Assembly (NCBI RefSeq): GCF_014131695.1
Contig: NZ_CP036346.1
Coordinates: 1,612,001 to 1,676,000 of the forward strand
Direction of reading: 5' to 3'
DNA from: Thomasclavelia ramosa DSM 1402
Lineage (GTDB): Bacteria > Bacillota_I > Bacilli_A > Erysipelotrichales > Coprobacillaceae
Length of the DNA stretch: 64,000 bases
Both the position numbers and the translations under genes were made by a program. The notes under the pieces were generated by a model. It was given only the letters and a program-made list of their open reading frames with translations. It ran no database searches and was not told where the DNA came from. How positions within the stretch are numbered: the first letter of the stretch is position 1; every line of letters starts with the position of its first letter. Positions 18,860 to 27,058 of the stretch are shown here, one piece after another.

Positions 18860-19468
18860 ATGGATATAATGATTTCAATAATTTTAATTATACTCAGTTA
18901 TCTATATGGATCGATTCCCTTTGCATTAGTTATTGGGCGATTAGTCTATAAAACTGATGTTAGAAACTATGGTTCCGGTAATTTAGGGGGAACAAATACT
19001 GGTCGTGTTTTAGGAAAAAAAGCTGGTGTTGCTGTAATTCTTTTGGATGCTTCAAAGGCATTATTAGTAATGCTTTTAACTAGTTACTTATGTTCACTAT
19101 TAAAAATGAATAATGATTTAGCATATATATGTGCTTTAGCTTGTGTGATTGGGCACTGCTATCCTGTTTTTGCAAATTTCAAAGGCGGTAAAGCAGTTTC
19201 AACTGCAATCGGTTTTTTTATGGCTGTCAATCCTATAGGTGCTGTCTTAGCCTTAGTCGTTTTCTTCATTGTTCTAAAGCTTTCTAAATATGTTTCACTG
19301 TCTTCAGTTTTAGCATCGTCTTCAGTATTGTTTGCAATTCCGTTTTTAAATATGTCAATGACTGGTAAAATCGTAACTGCAGCGGTTATTTTACTGTTAA
19401 TTTATCGACACAAAGAAAATTTAATTAGAATTAAAAATGGGACAGAAAATAAAATTACTTGGATGTAA
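18860..19468 (+). CDS. plsY: Glycerol-3-phosphate acyltransferase PlsY
   Basis: A 202-residue membrane enzyme that moves the acyl group from acyl-phosphate to glycerol-3-phosphate, the first step of phospholipid synthesis. About five membrane helices and the conserved cytosolic loops are seen: YLYGSIPFALVIGR, GSGNLGGTNTGRVLG and GHCYPVFANFKGGKAVST. AGGTG lies before the start; an alternative ATG at codon 4 cannot be excluded. It is monocistronic with a terminator behind it. Confidence 0.95.
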   Translation: MDIMISIILIILSYLYGSIPFALVIGRLVYKTDVRNYGSGNLGGTNTGRVLGKKAGVAVILLDASKALLVMLLTSYLCSLLKMNNDLAYICALACVIGHCYPVFANFKGGKAVSTAIGFFMAVNPIGAVLALVVFFIVLKLSKYVSLSSVLASSSVLFAIPFLNMSMTGKIVTAAVILLLIYRHKENLIRIKNGTENKITWM

Positions 19469-19487
19469 ATATGCTCGTTAATACATA

Positions 19488-19514
19488 AAGTTGTGAATTA
19501 TCACGGCTTTTTTA
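19488..19514 (+). terminator. plsY terminator
   Basis: AAGTTGTGA pairs with TCACGGCTT (two G-T pairs) around ATTA and is followed by TTTTT. Confidence 0.75.
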
Positions 19515-19528
19515 TTTAATAAAAATAA

Positions 19529-19557
19529 GGATGCATTATCCAAAAAGAGATGCATCC
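19529..19557 (-). terminator. Terminator after histidine phosphatase
   Basis: GGATGCAT and ATGCATCC flank a 13-base loop; on the minus strand a T-rich tail follows. Confidence 0.6.
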
Positions 19558-19566
19558 ATTAGGTAA

Positions 19567-20187
19567 TTATTTATATGTAATTATTTCACTACTTTTTAGA
19601 TGACTATCATCACCAATATATTTAATCTTAAATTCTTTTCCATCATATTCAACTTCACTTAAAGAACAACCACGAACAACATATTTATTGATTTTTGTTA
19701 ATTCGGATGTTTTATAATTAAGCATTATTCCGTGAAGAATAATAAATAACATCCCATGAATCGTAATAAAAATTGTATCATCATGATGTTTTTTATAAAT
19801 ATCATTAAAAAAATCTTTTAACCGCATTTGGACTTCATGATATGTTTCACCACCAGGAGTGCTAACATCATCATCCGGAAGATTCCATAATCGATTATAA
19901 ATTGGATCATTTAATAATTCATTAATAAGGCATCCTTCGTATTTACCAAAATTCATTTCTTTTAATCGTTTGTCAACAAGAAAATGATCAAATAATATTT
20001 CACTTGTTGCTTTAGCACGTTCTATCGGACTGCTATAACAATAATCAATTTTAAGTTCTGTGATTCTTGCTTTTAGCAACTTAGCATCTTCTATGCCTTC
20101 TGCTGTTAGCGGTGAATCTTGCCATCCCTGTAATCTTTTTTCTTGATTCCACAATGTTTTTGAGTGTCGAGTAAGGTATATTTTCAT
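19567..20187 (-). CDS. Histidine phosphatase family protein
   Basis: A 206-residue phosphoglycerate-mutase-like phosphatase. The phospho-histidine motif LTRHSKTLWN begins at residue 4 (the usual RHGxT is RHSKT here), with LTAEG near 28, the acidic region GKYEG and the second histidine in ITIHGM near 142. Members range from cofactor-dependent mutases to broad phosphatases; the substrate is unknown. The start codon lies only eight bases after the yneF terminator stem, and no clear ribosome site is present. Confidence 0.88.
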   Translation of the reverse strand: MKIYLTRHSKTLWNQEKRLQGWQDSPLTAEGIEDAKLLKARITELKIDYCYSSPIERAKATSEILFDHFLVDKRLKEMNFGKYEGCLINELLNDPIYNRLWNLPDDDVSTPGGETYHEVQMRLKDFFNDIYKKHHDDTIFITIHGMLFIILHGIMLNYKTSELTKINKYVVRGCSLSEVEYDGKEFKIKYIGDDSHLKSSEIITYK

Positions 20188-20192
20188 AAAGT

Positions 20193-20216
20193 AAAAATAA
20201 GGGTTACCCCTTATTT
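20193..20216 (-). terminator. Terminator after yneF
   Basis: AAATAAGGG and CCCTTATTT form a stem with a four-base loop and TTTTT on the minus strand. It overlaps the yneF stop and abuts the next start codon. Confidence 0.7.
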
Positions 20217-20411
20217 ATATTGTGACATAACAGATGACATGATTTTTTTAATTTGAGCCTCACTAGGTTTACGACCCATTTCCATATACATTGCACGAAT
20301 CATTTTTTCGTTGATTGGTGGATTTTTTTGTAATTGTTTTTTAAACATATAACGTGCTGCGAAAAAACCGATAATCGCACCAACGATTAAACCCAAAATT
20401 ATATTCAACAT
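20211..20411 (-). CDS. yneF: YneF (UPF0154) small membrane protein
   Basis: Sixty-six residues with one N-terminal membrane helix (LNIILGLIVGAIIGFFAARY) and a basic cytosolic tail with PPINEKMIRAMYMEMGRKPSEAQI, the UPF0154 signature. Function is unknown. GGAGG for this gene lies in the last codons of the upstream gene, giving tight coupling. Its place after tkt and the yneE-position gene matches B. subtilis. Confidence 0.92.
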   Translation of the reverse strand: MLNIILGLIVGAIIGFFAARYMFKKQLQKNPPINEKMIRAMYMEMGRKPSEAQIKKIMSSVMSQYK

Positions 20412-20413
20412 AT

Positions 20414-20794
20414 TTATACCTCCAAGTTTTTAGATTGCTCTACCATTATAACATAACTTTTTGATATTTGGTATAAAATATCCAAGAATATATTTGTTTT
20501 TTTATTTGCTTCAATAATTATATAGTAATCATGAATAACGCAAATCATTTCTTCTTTTGTTAATTGATTATCAATAACATGTTTATTTTTATCCCGATGA
20601 TAATCGTATCGGTCTTTTAACTTGTATTCGATAAAGTCACTAACTCCTTCATTATTTCCAAATAAACACTCCATTTGCTTCGTAAAAAAAACATTTTTAG
20701 GTTCAATATTAATGATTTGATTTTTCACCTCTGGATATTGTTCAAGTAATCCAACAACATTAGGATTTAACTTATATATTTTATATGTATTCAT
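20414..20794 (-). CDS. Unrecognised protein at the sirA (yneE) position
   Basis: A 126-residue soluble protein with no motif I can name with certainty. It lies exactly where B. subtilis has yneE/sirA, between tkt and yneF. Its last third (EEMICVIHDYYIIIEAN followed by a helix IFLDILYQISKSY) resembles the C-terminal strand-helix part of SirA as I recall it. SirA stops DnaA-driven replication at the start of sporulation. ATG 20794 is chosen because GGTGAT precedes it, whereas ATG 20806 has no site. A TTGACA (20839-20844) with a poor -10 may provide a separate promoter. Confidence 0.6.
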   Translation of the reverse strand: MNTYKIYKLNPNVVGLLEQYPEVKNQIINIEPKNVFFTKQMECLFGNNEGVSDFIEYKLKDRYDYHRDKNKHVIDNQLTKEEMICVIHDYYIIIEANKKTNIFLDILYQISKSYVIMVEQSKNLEV

Positions 20795-20862
20795 TTCTAT
20801 CACCATGATTAGTGTATCAAAGAAAATCTAAGTATATTGTCAAATCATGCCCAAAAATCAAT

Positions 20863-20888
20863 AAAAGTGATGTTATTACATCACTTTT
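20863..20888 (-). terminator. Terminator after tkt
   Basis: AAAAGTGATGT pairs perfectly with its complement around a four-base loop just after the tkt stop. The T tail is moderate, so read-through into the next gene is possible. Confidence 0.7.
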
Positions 20889-20896
20889 ACTAGTCC

Positions 20897-22873
20897 TTAT
20901 AAAATATCTTTAACGTTTTTTACTACATTTTCAACTGTAAAACCATAGTTTTTAATAACGATATCAGCAGGTGCACTAGCACCAAATTTATTTACTGACA
21001 TTGTTTTACCATCTAAACCAACATATTTATGCCAACCAAAATCACTGGCCATTTCAATTGATAAACGAGCTCTAACATTGTGTGGAAGAATCTCATCTTT
21101 ATATTTAGCATCTTGCTGTTCAAATAACTCCATTGATGGCATTGATACAACACGAACATCGATATCTTCTTTCAATAATTCTTCTTTAGCTGCCATTGCT
21201 AAATTTACTTCACTACCTGAAGCGATAATAATTGCATCTAATTTATTGACTTCTTTACCTACAATGTAGGCTCCATGACAAACACCTTCGTATGAAGTTG
21301 CAGTCATTGTGGTAACATTTTGACGAGTCAAAATTAGAGCTGTAGGATTATTAGTTGATTCAACTGCTAATTTCCATGCAGATGCCATTTCGACAGCATC
21401 TGCTGGTCTAAATACTCGCATATTTGGCATTGAACGTAACATTGTTAGTTGTTCAACGGGTTGATGAGTTGGTCCATCTTCCCCAACTGCAATCGAGTCA
21501 TGAGATAATGGTAAAATGATTGGCAATTCCATCAAACAAGCCATTCTCAAAGCGCCTTTAAAGTAGTCAGAGAAAACTAGGAAACCACCTGCAGATACTT
21601 TTATTCCTGTGTGTAAAGTGATTCCATTCATCATTGCAACCATAGCAAACTCACGAATTCCAAACGCTAAATTACGGCCATCATAATTTTCAACACTAAA
21701 TGTTTTTTCGCCTGCAATATTTGTTTTAGTTGAAGATGCTAAATCAGCTGTTCCTGACATAAATGTAGGATTTTGTTGAGCAACTTCTTGAATCATTTCT
21801 AATGAAGTGTTTCTTGTTGCATCGTTATGACCAGGTGAATATTTTTTCATTATTTCATCTAAATCTAATGAAAAGTTCCCAGCAATAGCATTTTCTAATT
21901 CTTGAGCAAGTTCTGGATAAGCATTTCTATAGTCTTTCATTAACCGCTGCCACTTATTATAACGATTTTTTCCACGTTTAATACATGTATTAGCAAAATC
22001 ATCATAAACTTCTTCAGGAACATAAAATTCGTCATGATCAAAGCCATAAGAAATTTTAGCATTTTTACCATCTTCTTTTCCTAATGGATTACCATGAACT
22101 TTATTAGTTCCTTCATTACTTGAACCAAAACCAATCACTGTATCAATAATGATCAAAGTTGGTTTATATAATTCTTTTTTCCCTTTACGGATTGCTTTTT
22201 GAATTGCACTAACATCATTTCCATCTGTTACACGAATTACTTGCCATCCGATTGCTTCATAACGCTTTTTCACATCTTCACTAAAAGACATTGATAACGG
22301 CCCATCAAGCGTAACTTTATTGGCATCATATAAAACAATTAATTTACCTAACGATAAATGCCCAGCTAAAGAAGCAGCCTCATAAGTAACGCCTTCTTGC
22401 ATATCACCATCTCCGCATAATGCATATGTATAGTGATCGACAACATCATAACCCTCACGGTTATATTTTGAAGCTAAGAATTTTTCTGCTAAAGCCATTC
22501 CTGCTGCCATTGGAATTCCTTGACCCAAAGGTCCTGAAGAAGCATCGACACCATCAGTAATATCACATTCAGGATGTCCTGGAGTAATAGAACCCCATTG
22601 TCTAAAATTCTTTAAGTCATCAATAGAAATTTGATAACCAGATAAATGCAGCATTGAATATAACAATGCTGAAGCATGACCAGAAGCCAATACAAAACGA
22701 TCGCGATTAAACCATTTTGATTGTTTGTGATAAAAATCCATTTCCTTAGTAAATAACGTATAGATTGCCGGTGTTGACCCTAATACCATCCCTGGATGAC
22801 CAGAGTTAGCTTTGTTGATGGTATCAATACCTAACGCACGAATTGTTGCGATTGATAAGCTTGATGTTTCCAT
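20897..22873 (-). CDS. tkt: Transketolase
   Basis: A 658-residue thiamine-diphosphate enzyme of the non-oxidative pentose phosphate pathway. The N-terminal SGHPGMVLGS, the cofactor motif GDGDMQEGVTYEA (GDG...) near residue 154, the pyrimidine-domain FGIREFAM with its catalytic glutamate near 406, and DGPTHQPVEQL are all present. AAGGAG precedes the ATG at a rather long spacing. Its promoter has TATAAT (22916-22921), a poor -35 and a Spo0A-box match beside it. Confidence 0.96.
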   Translation of the reverse strand: METSSLSIATIRALGIDTINKANSGHPGMVLGSTPAIYTLFTKEMDFYHKQSKWFNRDRFVLASGHASALLYSMLHLSGYQISIDDLKNFRQWGSITPGHPECDITDGVDASSGPLGQGIPMAAGMALAEKFLASKYNREGYDVVDHYTYALCGDGDMQEGVTYEAASLAGHLSLGKLIVLYDANKVTLDGPLSMSFSEDVKKRYEAIGWQVIRVTDGNDVSAIQKAIRKGKKELYKPTLIIIDTVIGFGSSNEGTNKVHGNPLGKEDGKNAKISYGFDHDEFYVPEEVYDDFANTCIKRGKNRYNKWQRLMKDYRNAYPELAQELENAIAGNFSLDLDEIMKKYSPGHNDATRNTSLEMIQEVAQQNPTFMSGTADLASSTKTNIAGEKTFSVENYDGRNLAFGIREFAMVAMMNGITLHTGIKVSAGGFLVFSDYFKGALRMACLMELPIILPLSHDSIAVGEDGPTHQPVEQLTMLRSMPNMRVFRPADAVEMASAWKLAVESTNNPTALILTRQNVTTMTATSYEGVCHGAYIVGKEVNKLDAIIIASGSEVNLAMAAKEELLKEDIDVRVVSMPSMELFEQQDAKYKDEILPHNVRARLSIEMASDFGWHKYVGLDGKTMSVNKFGASAPADIVIKNYGFTVENVVKNVKDIL

Positions 22874-22901
22874 TAATTTCTAATTCTCCTTTTTTGCACA
22901 T

Positions 22902-22959
22902 AAAAACTTATTCTTATTATACACAAAATCGTATAAATTAAAATAAGTTTTTCGACAAA
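22902..22959 (-). promoter_or_regulatory. tkt promoter with inverted repeat and Spo0A-box match
   Basis: On the minus strand TATAAT lies at 22916-22921 and the -35 position (ATTTTA) is poor. Immediately upstream, 22948-22959 reads TTTGTCGAAAAA, a full match to the extended Spo0A box. An 11-base inverted repeat, AAAAACTTATT (22902-22912) with AATAAGTTTTT (22942-22952), encloses the -10 and may also serve as the ynzC terminator. Confidence 0.55.
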
Positions 22960-22964
22960 TTATA

Positions 22965-23195
22965 TTAATTTTTTAATTTTTCATCTTTTAGCTTTTGTGG
23001 CGTGATATCATTTCCTTCTTCGTCAACAACTTTAACACCCATTAATTGTTGCTTAAACCCACTACGAAAAGCTTTTAAATATTTTTGACGTAATTCTTTT
23101 TGTTCTTCTAATTCAGCCTCACTGATTGTACCATCTTTTTTCTTTTTAGCCAATTCATTAATTCTTACAATTAATTCTGGATCTATATTACTCAT
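22965..23195 (-). CDS. ynzC: DUF896 (UPF0291) protein, YnzC-like
   Basis: Seventy-six residues with the family's INELAKKKKDGTISEAELEEQKELRQKYL helical hairpin and DEEGNDITP tail. YnzC is a small cytosolic protein of unknown function found in the lexA/SOS neighbourhood of B. subtilis, upstream of tkt, the same order as here. AAGGAG precedes ATG. A structured RNA ends just upstream. Confidence 0.93.
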   Translation of the reverse strand: MSNIDPELIVRINELAKKKKDGTISEAELEEQKELRQKYLKAFRSGFKQQLMGVKVVDEEGNDITPQKLKDEKLKN

Positions 23196-23216
23196 TTTAA
23201 TTTTCTCCTTAAATAT

Positions 23217-23370
23217 AAAAAAGGTAGAGAGCTTTAGATATTTCCCTGTTAAGTACAGGTGGGCACCTTTAAATATACTTTAGGATCCCTATTCAAAGAC
23301 AGGTTTTCAACACCGCAATTTAGATCAGGTTCCCTTATCTATGATGTGGAAATTTATTTACTCTCTAACC
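23217..23370 (-). ncRNA. ssrS: Structured non-coding RNA, 6S RNA candidate
   Basis: A 154-base minus-strand transcript is predicted from a near-perfect promoter (TTGACA-N16-TATAAT with TG extension). Its first bases, GGTTAGAGAG, pair with CTCTCTACC at its end, followed by TTTTTT. A second helix (ATTTCC with GGAAAT), an open middle and an upper stem follow, the layout of 6S RNA: closed rod with a central bubble. It carries no open reading frame. 6S RNA holds sigma-A RNA polymerase in stationary phase. A cis-acting leader for ynzC-tkt is the main alternative; the class is not proven. Confidence 0.55.
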
Positions 23371-23376
23371 AAAATT

Positions 23377-23404
23377 ATTATAACACAGCCACCTTAAGTG
23401 TCAA
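23377..23404 (-). promoter_or_regulatory. Strong promoter of the structured RNA
   Basis: On the minus strand TTGACA (23399-23404), 16-base spacer, TGTTATAAT with perfect TATAAT (23377-23382). Transcription would begin at G 23370. Confidence 0.85.
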
Positions 23405-23436
23405 CACTTTAAGCATAGCGATATGTGACAAAATTA

Positions 23437-24717
23437 TTACTTTTTCTTAACAATACAAGTACTAGTGTATTCAATATCAAAATATTTAAAAGTGTTATAA
23501 ATATCTTTAAGTTGAATATCAGCCACCTCATCGACTAAATTCAAAGCGATAGTTCCTTCAAAATAATAGCGACTGAATAAATTCGCAATACTTTCAGGAC
23601 TATTAAATAAATTTATAAATAATCCAATATTTTTCTTTTTAATTCTTTCAAAGTCTTTTTCTTCAATCTTAAGCTCTTTAAAATTTTTAATTAAGTCGAG
23701 CAAATGATTTTTTAATGTTTCATAGTCATCACAATCACATCCAATTTGAATAAATGCATAGTCTCTTTCTTGCGTAAAACTTGCACTAAATGAATCGTTA
23801 ATAATCCCTTTATTTAACCAGTCGTTATATAATTTTGAACTTTTTGAAAATAGTAAGTCAAACAATAGATTCATTGATAACTCACGTTTGATTTTTTCTT
23901 TAGGTTCAGAAAGAATTTCATTTATTTTAATTGAAACAATTATTTTATTCATTTCAACATCCATTGATAAAATATTTTCTTTTGTTTTAACCTTACAAGG
24001 TTCAATGTTTTTCTGGCAAATAATTGGTTGTGCTGTTTCAAAATTCTTTTTAGCCTGATTTTCTCTAATTACATTTATGGCTGTATCGGCATTAATATTA
24101 CCTACGACAAATAACATCATATTACTAGGATGATAGAAAGTATTATAGCAAGTTTCCAACATTGTTTTATCAGTGCGATTTACGGTTTCAACTGTTCCCG
24201 CAATATCAATGGCTACAGGATGATTATTGTAAAGGTTTTGAATTGATCCAAAATAAACACGCCAATCTGGGTCATCATCATACATTTTTATCTCTTGACC
24301 AATAATCCCTTTTTCCTTCTCAACGCTTTCAGGAGTAATATCTAATCTTTGAACAAAATCTAATAGTAACTCAATACATGGATATTCATTTGAAGTAGTA
24401 CTAAATAAATAGGCTGTTCTACTTGATGAAGTGAAGGCATTGGTACTGGCACCTAATTTAGCAAACTCATCAGAAGCATCAGTACCATTCATATCAAACA
24501 TTTTATGTTCTAAGAAATGAGCTATTCCGTCTTCTACTTTAATCATTTCATTACCATTTAAAGGTACAAAAGTTGTATCAATAGCGCCGAATTTGGTTGA
24601 AAACAACCCGTAAGTTTTTTCAAACCCTTGTTTTGGTAAAAGATAAACTTCTAATCCGTTATCCATTTTTTCATGATATAAAGTTTCTTTTAAAGTATCA
24701 AAGTATATTTTTTCCAT
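23437..24717 (-). CDS. ymfH: M16 zinc peptidase, YmfH-like
   Basis: A 426-residue M16 (pitrilysin/insulinase) peptidase. The inverted zinc motif HFLEHKMF (HxxEH) lies near residue 67, with the downstream glutamate in EKGIIGQEIKMYDDDP; the C-terminal half is the second M16 domain. It overlaps the ymfF stop (TAATG), so the two are coupled and probably form a heterodimer as in other M16 pairs. The substrate is not known. Confidence 0.92.
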   Translation of the reverse strand: MEKIYFDTLKETLYHEKMDNGLEVYLLPKQGFEKTYGLFSTKFGAIDTTFVPLNGNEMIKVEDGIAHFLEHKMFDMNGTDASDEFAKLGASTNAFTSSSRTAYLFSTTSNEYPCIELLLDFVQRLDITPESVEKEKGIIGQEIKMYDDDPDWRVYFGSIQNLYNNHPVAIDIAGTVETVNRTDKTMLETCYNTFYHPSNMMLFVVGNINADTAINVIRENQAKKNFETAQPIICQKNIEPCKVKTKENILSMDVEMNKIIVSIKINEILSEPKEKIKRELSMNLLFDLLFSKSSKLYNDWLNKGIINDSFSASFTQERDYAFIQIGCDCDDYETLKNHLLDLIKNFKELKIEEKDFERIKKKNIGLFINLFNSPESIANLFSRYYFEGTIALNLVDEVADIQLKDIYNTFKYFDIEYTSTCIVKKK

Positions 24718-25979
24718 TATTTATCACTCCCTGTTAATAAGAAAATTGTATCTAAGTGTACTTTTTTGCTGGCAGCAATAATTTCTTCTTTGGATACACG
24801 CATTAATTTTTCTAAATATTCATCATTTGTTTCTTGAACACCTGTTAAATCCCGGTTATAAGCCAATGTAATCAAACTAATTGGTTCATCTTTAGTTTTT
24901 GTTAATGAGCTTTTTAACATCAGTTTTGCTAAATCAATTTCATCATTACTAAAATCACCATTTTGAATATTCTTTAATTCTTGGGCAATTAAGTCCTTAG
25001 CTTTTTGATAGTCACTGCCTTCAATTCCCGCATTAACTGTCATAATCCCACTAAATGCCCCATAGCTTGATGATATATAGTAACATAAACTATGCTTTTC
25101 ACGGACAATTTTGAATAACCGTGATTGTGAAAATCCGCCAAAAATTGCATTAAATACAGTCATCGCATAAGTGCCAGGATCCTTAAAGTTACAATCAACA
25201 ACATATCCCATATTTAATTTAGCTTGAGTAATATCTTGTTTTTCAACTACTTCTAAGATGTCATTCTTGCTTGATTTGAAATTAGTAACTGGATCAAGCG
25301 GTTGACTGCTGCTGCTAAAACTTAGATTTTCTTTAAATACATCTACAATACTTTCATCAACATCACCAACAACATATAAATGTTTAACATCATTCTCTAA
25401 GCATTCAACTAAGTATTTATAGACCTCTTCATTAGTGATTCGATCAAGTTCTTCTACATAGCCATTATTACTAATGGATAAAAAACCACCCTCACCCATA
25501 TTTTTGAATAATTGATCTAATCCGTACATAAATTTATCATCATTTTGAACAATCAAACGCTCTTTTAATTCTTTTTTCTTAATAGCAAAAGTTTGTTCAT
25601 CAAATTTTCCATTTCTAACATTGGGATGAAATAAAACGTCATTAAACATTTTGATTTGTTGCACTAATAAATTTTCTTGATACGGCAAAAATGTTTCATT
25701 AATACAAACACTTGAAATATTTAACACTTGTCCAATTCCCTTAGTCGCTAAATTAGTGCCAAAACTCATTCCATAAAGATCTTCCAAATGAGTTGATAAT
25801 GCTTGAGTTGAGGGATAGTTTTCTGTTCCTCCAGTAAGCATAAAAGCCAATAAAGAACGTTTAGTAACATTTTCTTTTGTTAACTTTCCTTCTAATTTTA
25901 ATGACATTGTTATATTCTTAAATTTTTTGCTTGGAATAACATGTAGTGTATATCCAGCTAATTGATAACTTTTTTTCAT
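24717..25979 (-). CDS. ymfF: M16-family protein lacking the zinc motif, YmfF-like
   Basis: A 420-residue M16 homologue. Where the zinc motif HxxEH should be there is SLLAFMLTGGTENYPS, so it cannot be an active peptidase alone; this is usual for YmfF, the non-catalytic partner of YmfH. The C-terminal domain with FGGFSQSRLFKIVREKHSLCYYISS is intact. ATG 25979 has AAAGGAG upstream; a longer frame has no site. It follows the nucleoside importer genes after a strong terminator. Confidence 0.92.
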   Translation of the reverse strand: MKKSYQLAGYTLHVIPSKKFKNITMSLKLEGKLTKENVTKRSLLAFMLTGGTENYPSTQALSTHLEDLYGMSFGTNLATKGIGQVLNISSVCINETFLPYQENLLVQQIKMFNDVLFHPNVRNGKFDEQTFAIKKKELKERLIVQNDDKFMYGLDQLFKNMGEGGFLSISNNGYVEELDRITNEEVYKYLVECLENDVKHLYVVGDVDESIVDVFKENLSFSSSSQPLDPVTNFKSSKNDILEVVEKQDITQAKLNMGYVVDCNFKDPGTYAMTVFNAIFGGFSQSRLFKIVREKHSLCYYISSSYGAFSGIMTVNAGIEGSDYQKAKDLIAQELKNIQNGDFSNDEIDLAKLMLKSSLTKTKDEPISLITLAYNRDLTGVQETNDEYLEKLMRVSKEEIIAASKKVHLDTIFLLTGSDK

Positions 25980-26060
25980 AAAAATCTCCTTTACAAACCT
26001 AATGTATATATTATACACTAAAAAATAAAAATTAAAACCGCATCTTAAAAAGAACAAGTT

Positions 26061-26089
26061 AAAAAGAACATCATGATGATGTTCTTTTT
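26061..26089 (-). terminator. Terminator of the nucleoside importer operon
   Basis: A perfect stem of AAAAAGAACATCA and its complement followed by T residues on the minus strand. Confidence 0.8.
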
Positions 26090-26095
26090 AACAAA

Positions 26096-27058
26096 TTAAC
26101 GTTTTGCTTTATCAAAAGGTTCTCCAGCAGCTTTTGGTGCTGCAGAATTTTTTGAAGTAAAAGCTAATAATATTAAAGTGGCAACATAAGGGAAGATTTT
26201 AAAAACTACACCTGGAACTCCAGAATTTAATAAAAATGGAATTGAAGCATATGTTACAGCTAAAGTCTTAGCAAAAGCAAAGAAAATTGCTGACAATGCG
26301 ATTCGCCAAGGTGTCCAGTTACCAAAAATTAAAACTGCTAATGCTAAGAATCCATATCCAGCAACTGTACTAGAATACTCACTTGTTATTGGGATTACAT
26401 AGATTAAACCACCCATACCAGCCAATATTCCAGATAGAACAACGCCTAAATAACGCATTTTATATACATTTACTCCAGCAGCATCAGCAGCTTGTGGGTT
26501 CTCACCACATGTCCTAATTCTTAATCCTGTTTTCGTTTTATAGAGATACACGTATGTAGCAATCAAAATAGCAATACCAATAAATGTAGAAAGATAAAAA
26601 TCTTTAAAAAACATATCACCAATTATTGGAATGTCTGAAAGAACTGGAACTTTTTTTATTAAAAATTCATTACTGAACGGAATACTTTTCACTCCACCAA
26701 AAATAGTCTTAGCAACAAAAATTCCAAAAGCAGGAGCAAATAAATTCAATGCAGTCCCAGAAATAGTCTGATCAGCTTTCATACTGATTGCAGCAAAAGC
26801 ATGTAACAGCGCAAATAATCCACCGATTACTCCAGAAATTAATAAAGCTACTAGAAACAATGCTTGCCCACTTAACCAGCCGGCATTTTGAGCAGTATGC
26901 ATAAACCAAATCCCAAAAAAAGCTCCAAAAATCATAATTCCTTCTAAGGCAATATTAACTACTCCAGAGCGTTCACTAAACAACCCGCCTAAAGCAACGA
27001 TCAACAGAGGGATCGAAAACATCAAGCTTTGTCTAAATAAGAAATAAAATAAATCCAT
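26096..27058 (-). CDS. nupQ: Nucleoside ABC transporter permease NupQ
   Basis: A 320-residue inner-membrane permease of the BPD_transp_2 family, with about eight to ten hydrophobic segments. SERSGVVNIALEGIM near residue 28 and GENPQAADAAGVNV are hallmarks of the permeases paired with BMP lipoproteins. Last gene of the bmp-nupO-nupP-nupQ importer, which in B. subtilis takes up guanosine. Its start coincides with the nupP end. The gene order spoIIIE, importer, ymfF, ymfH is shared with several Bacilli. Confidence 0.93.
   Translation of the reverse strand: MDLFYFLFRQSLMFSIPLLIVALGGLFSERSGVVNIALEGIMIFGAFFGIWFMHTAQNAGWLSGQALFLVALLISGVIGGLFALLHAFAAISMKADQTISGTALNLFAPAFGIFVAKTIFGGVKSIPFSNEFLIKKVPVLSDIPIIGDMFFKDFYLSTFIGIAILIATYVYLYKTKTGLRIRTCGENPQAADAAGVNVYKMRYLGVVLSGILAGMGGLIYVIPITSEYSSTVAGYGFLALAVLIFGNWTPWRIALSAIFFAFAKTLAVTYASIPFLLNSGVPGVVFKIFPYVATLILLAFTSKNSAAPKAAGEPFDKAKR

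Noticed and set aside
23217-23370. TPP riboswitch before ynzC-tkt
   Set aside because: Only a ten-base stretch resembles the conserved TPP element; the CTGAGA and GCGTAGGGA parts are absent, and the closing stem with its own promoter suits an independent RNA better.
24717-25979. Missing zinc motif in YmfF as a mutation
   Set aside because: YmfF-type proteins generally lack it and pair with the active YmfH.
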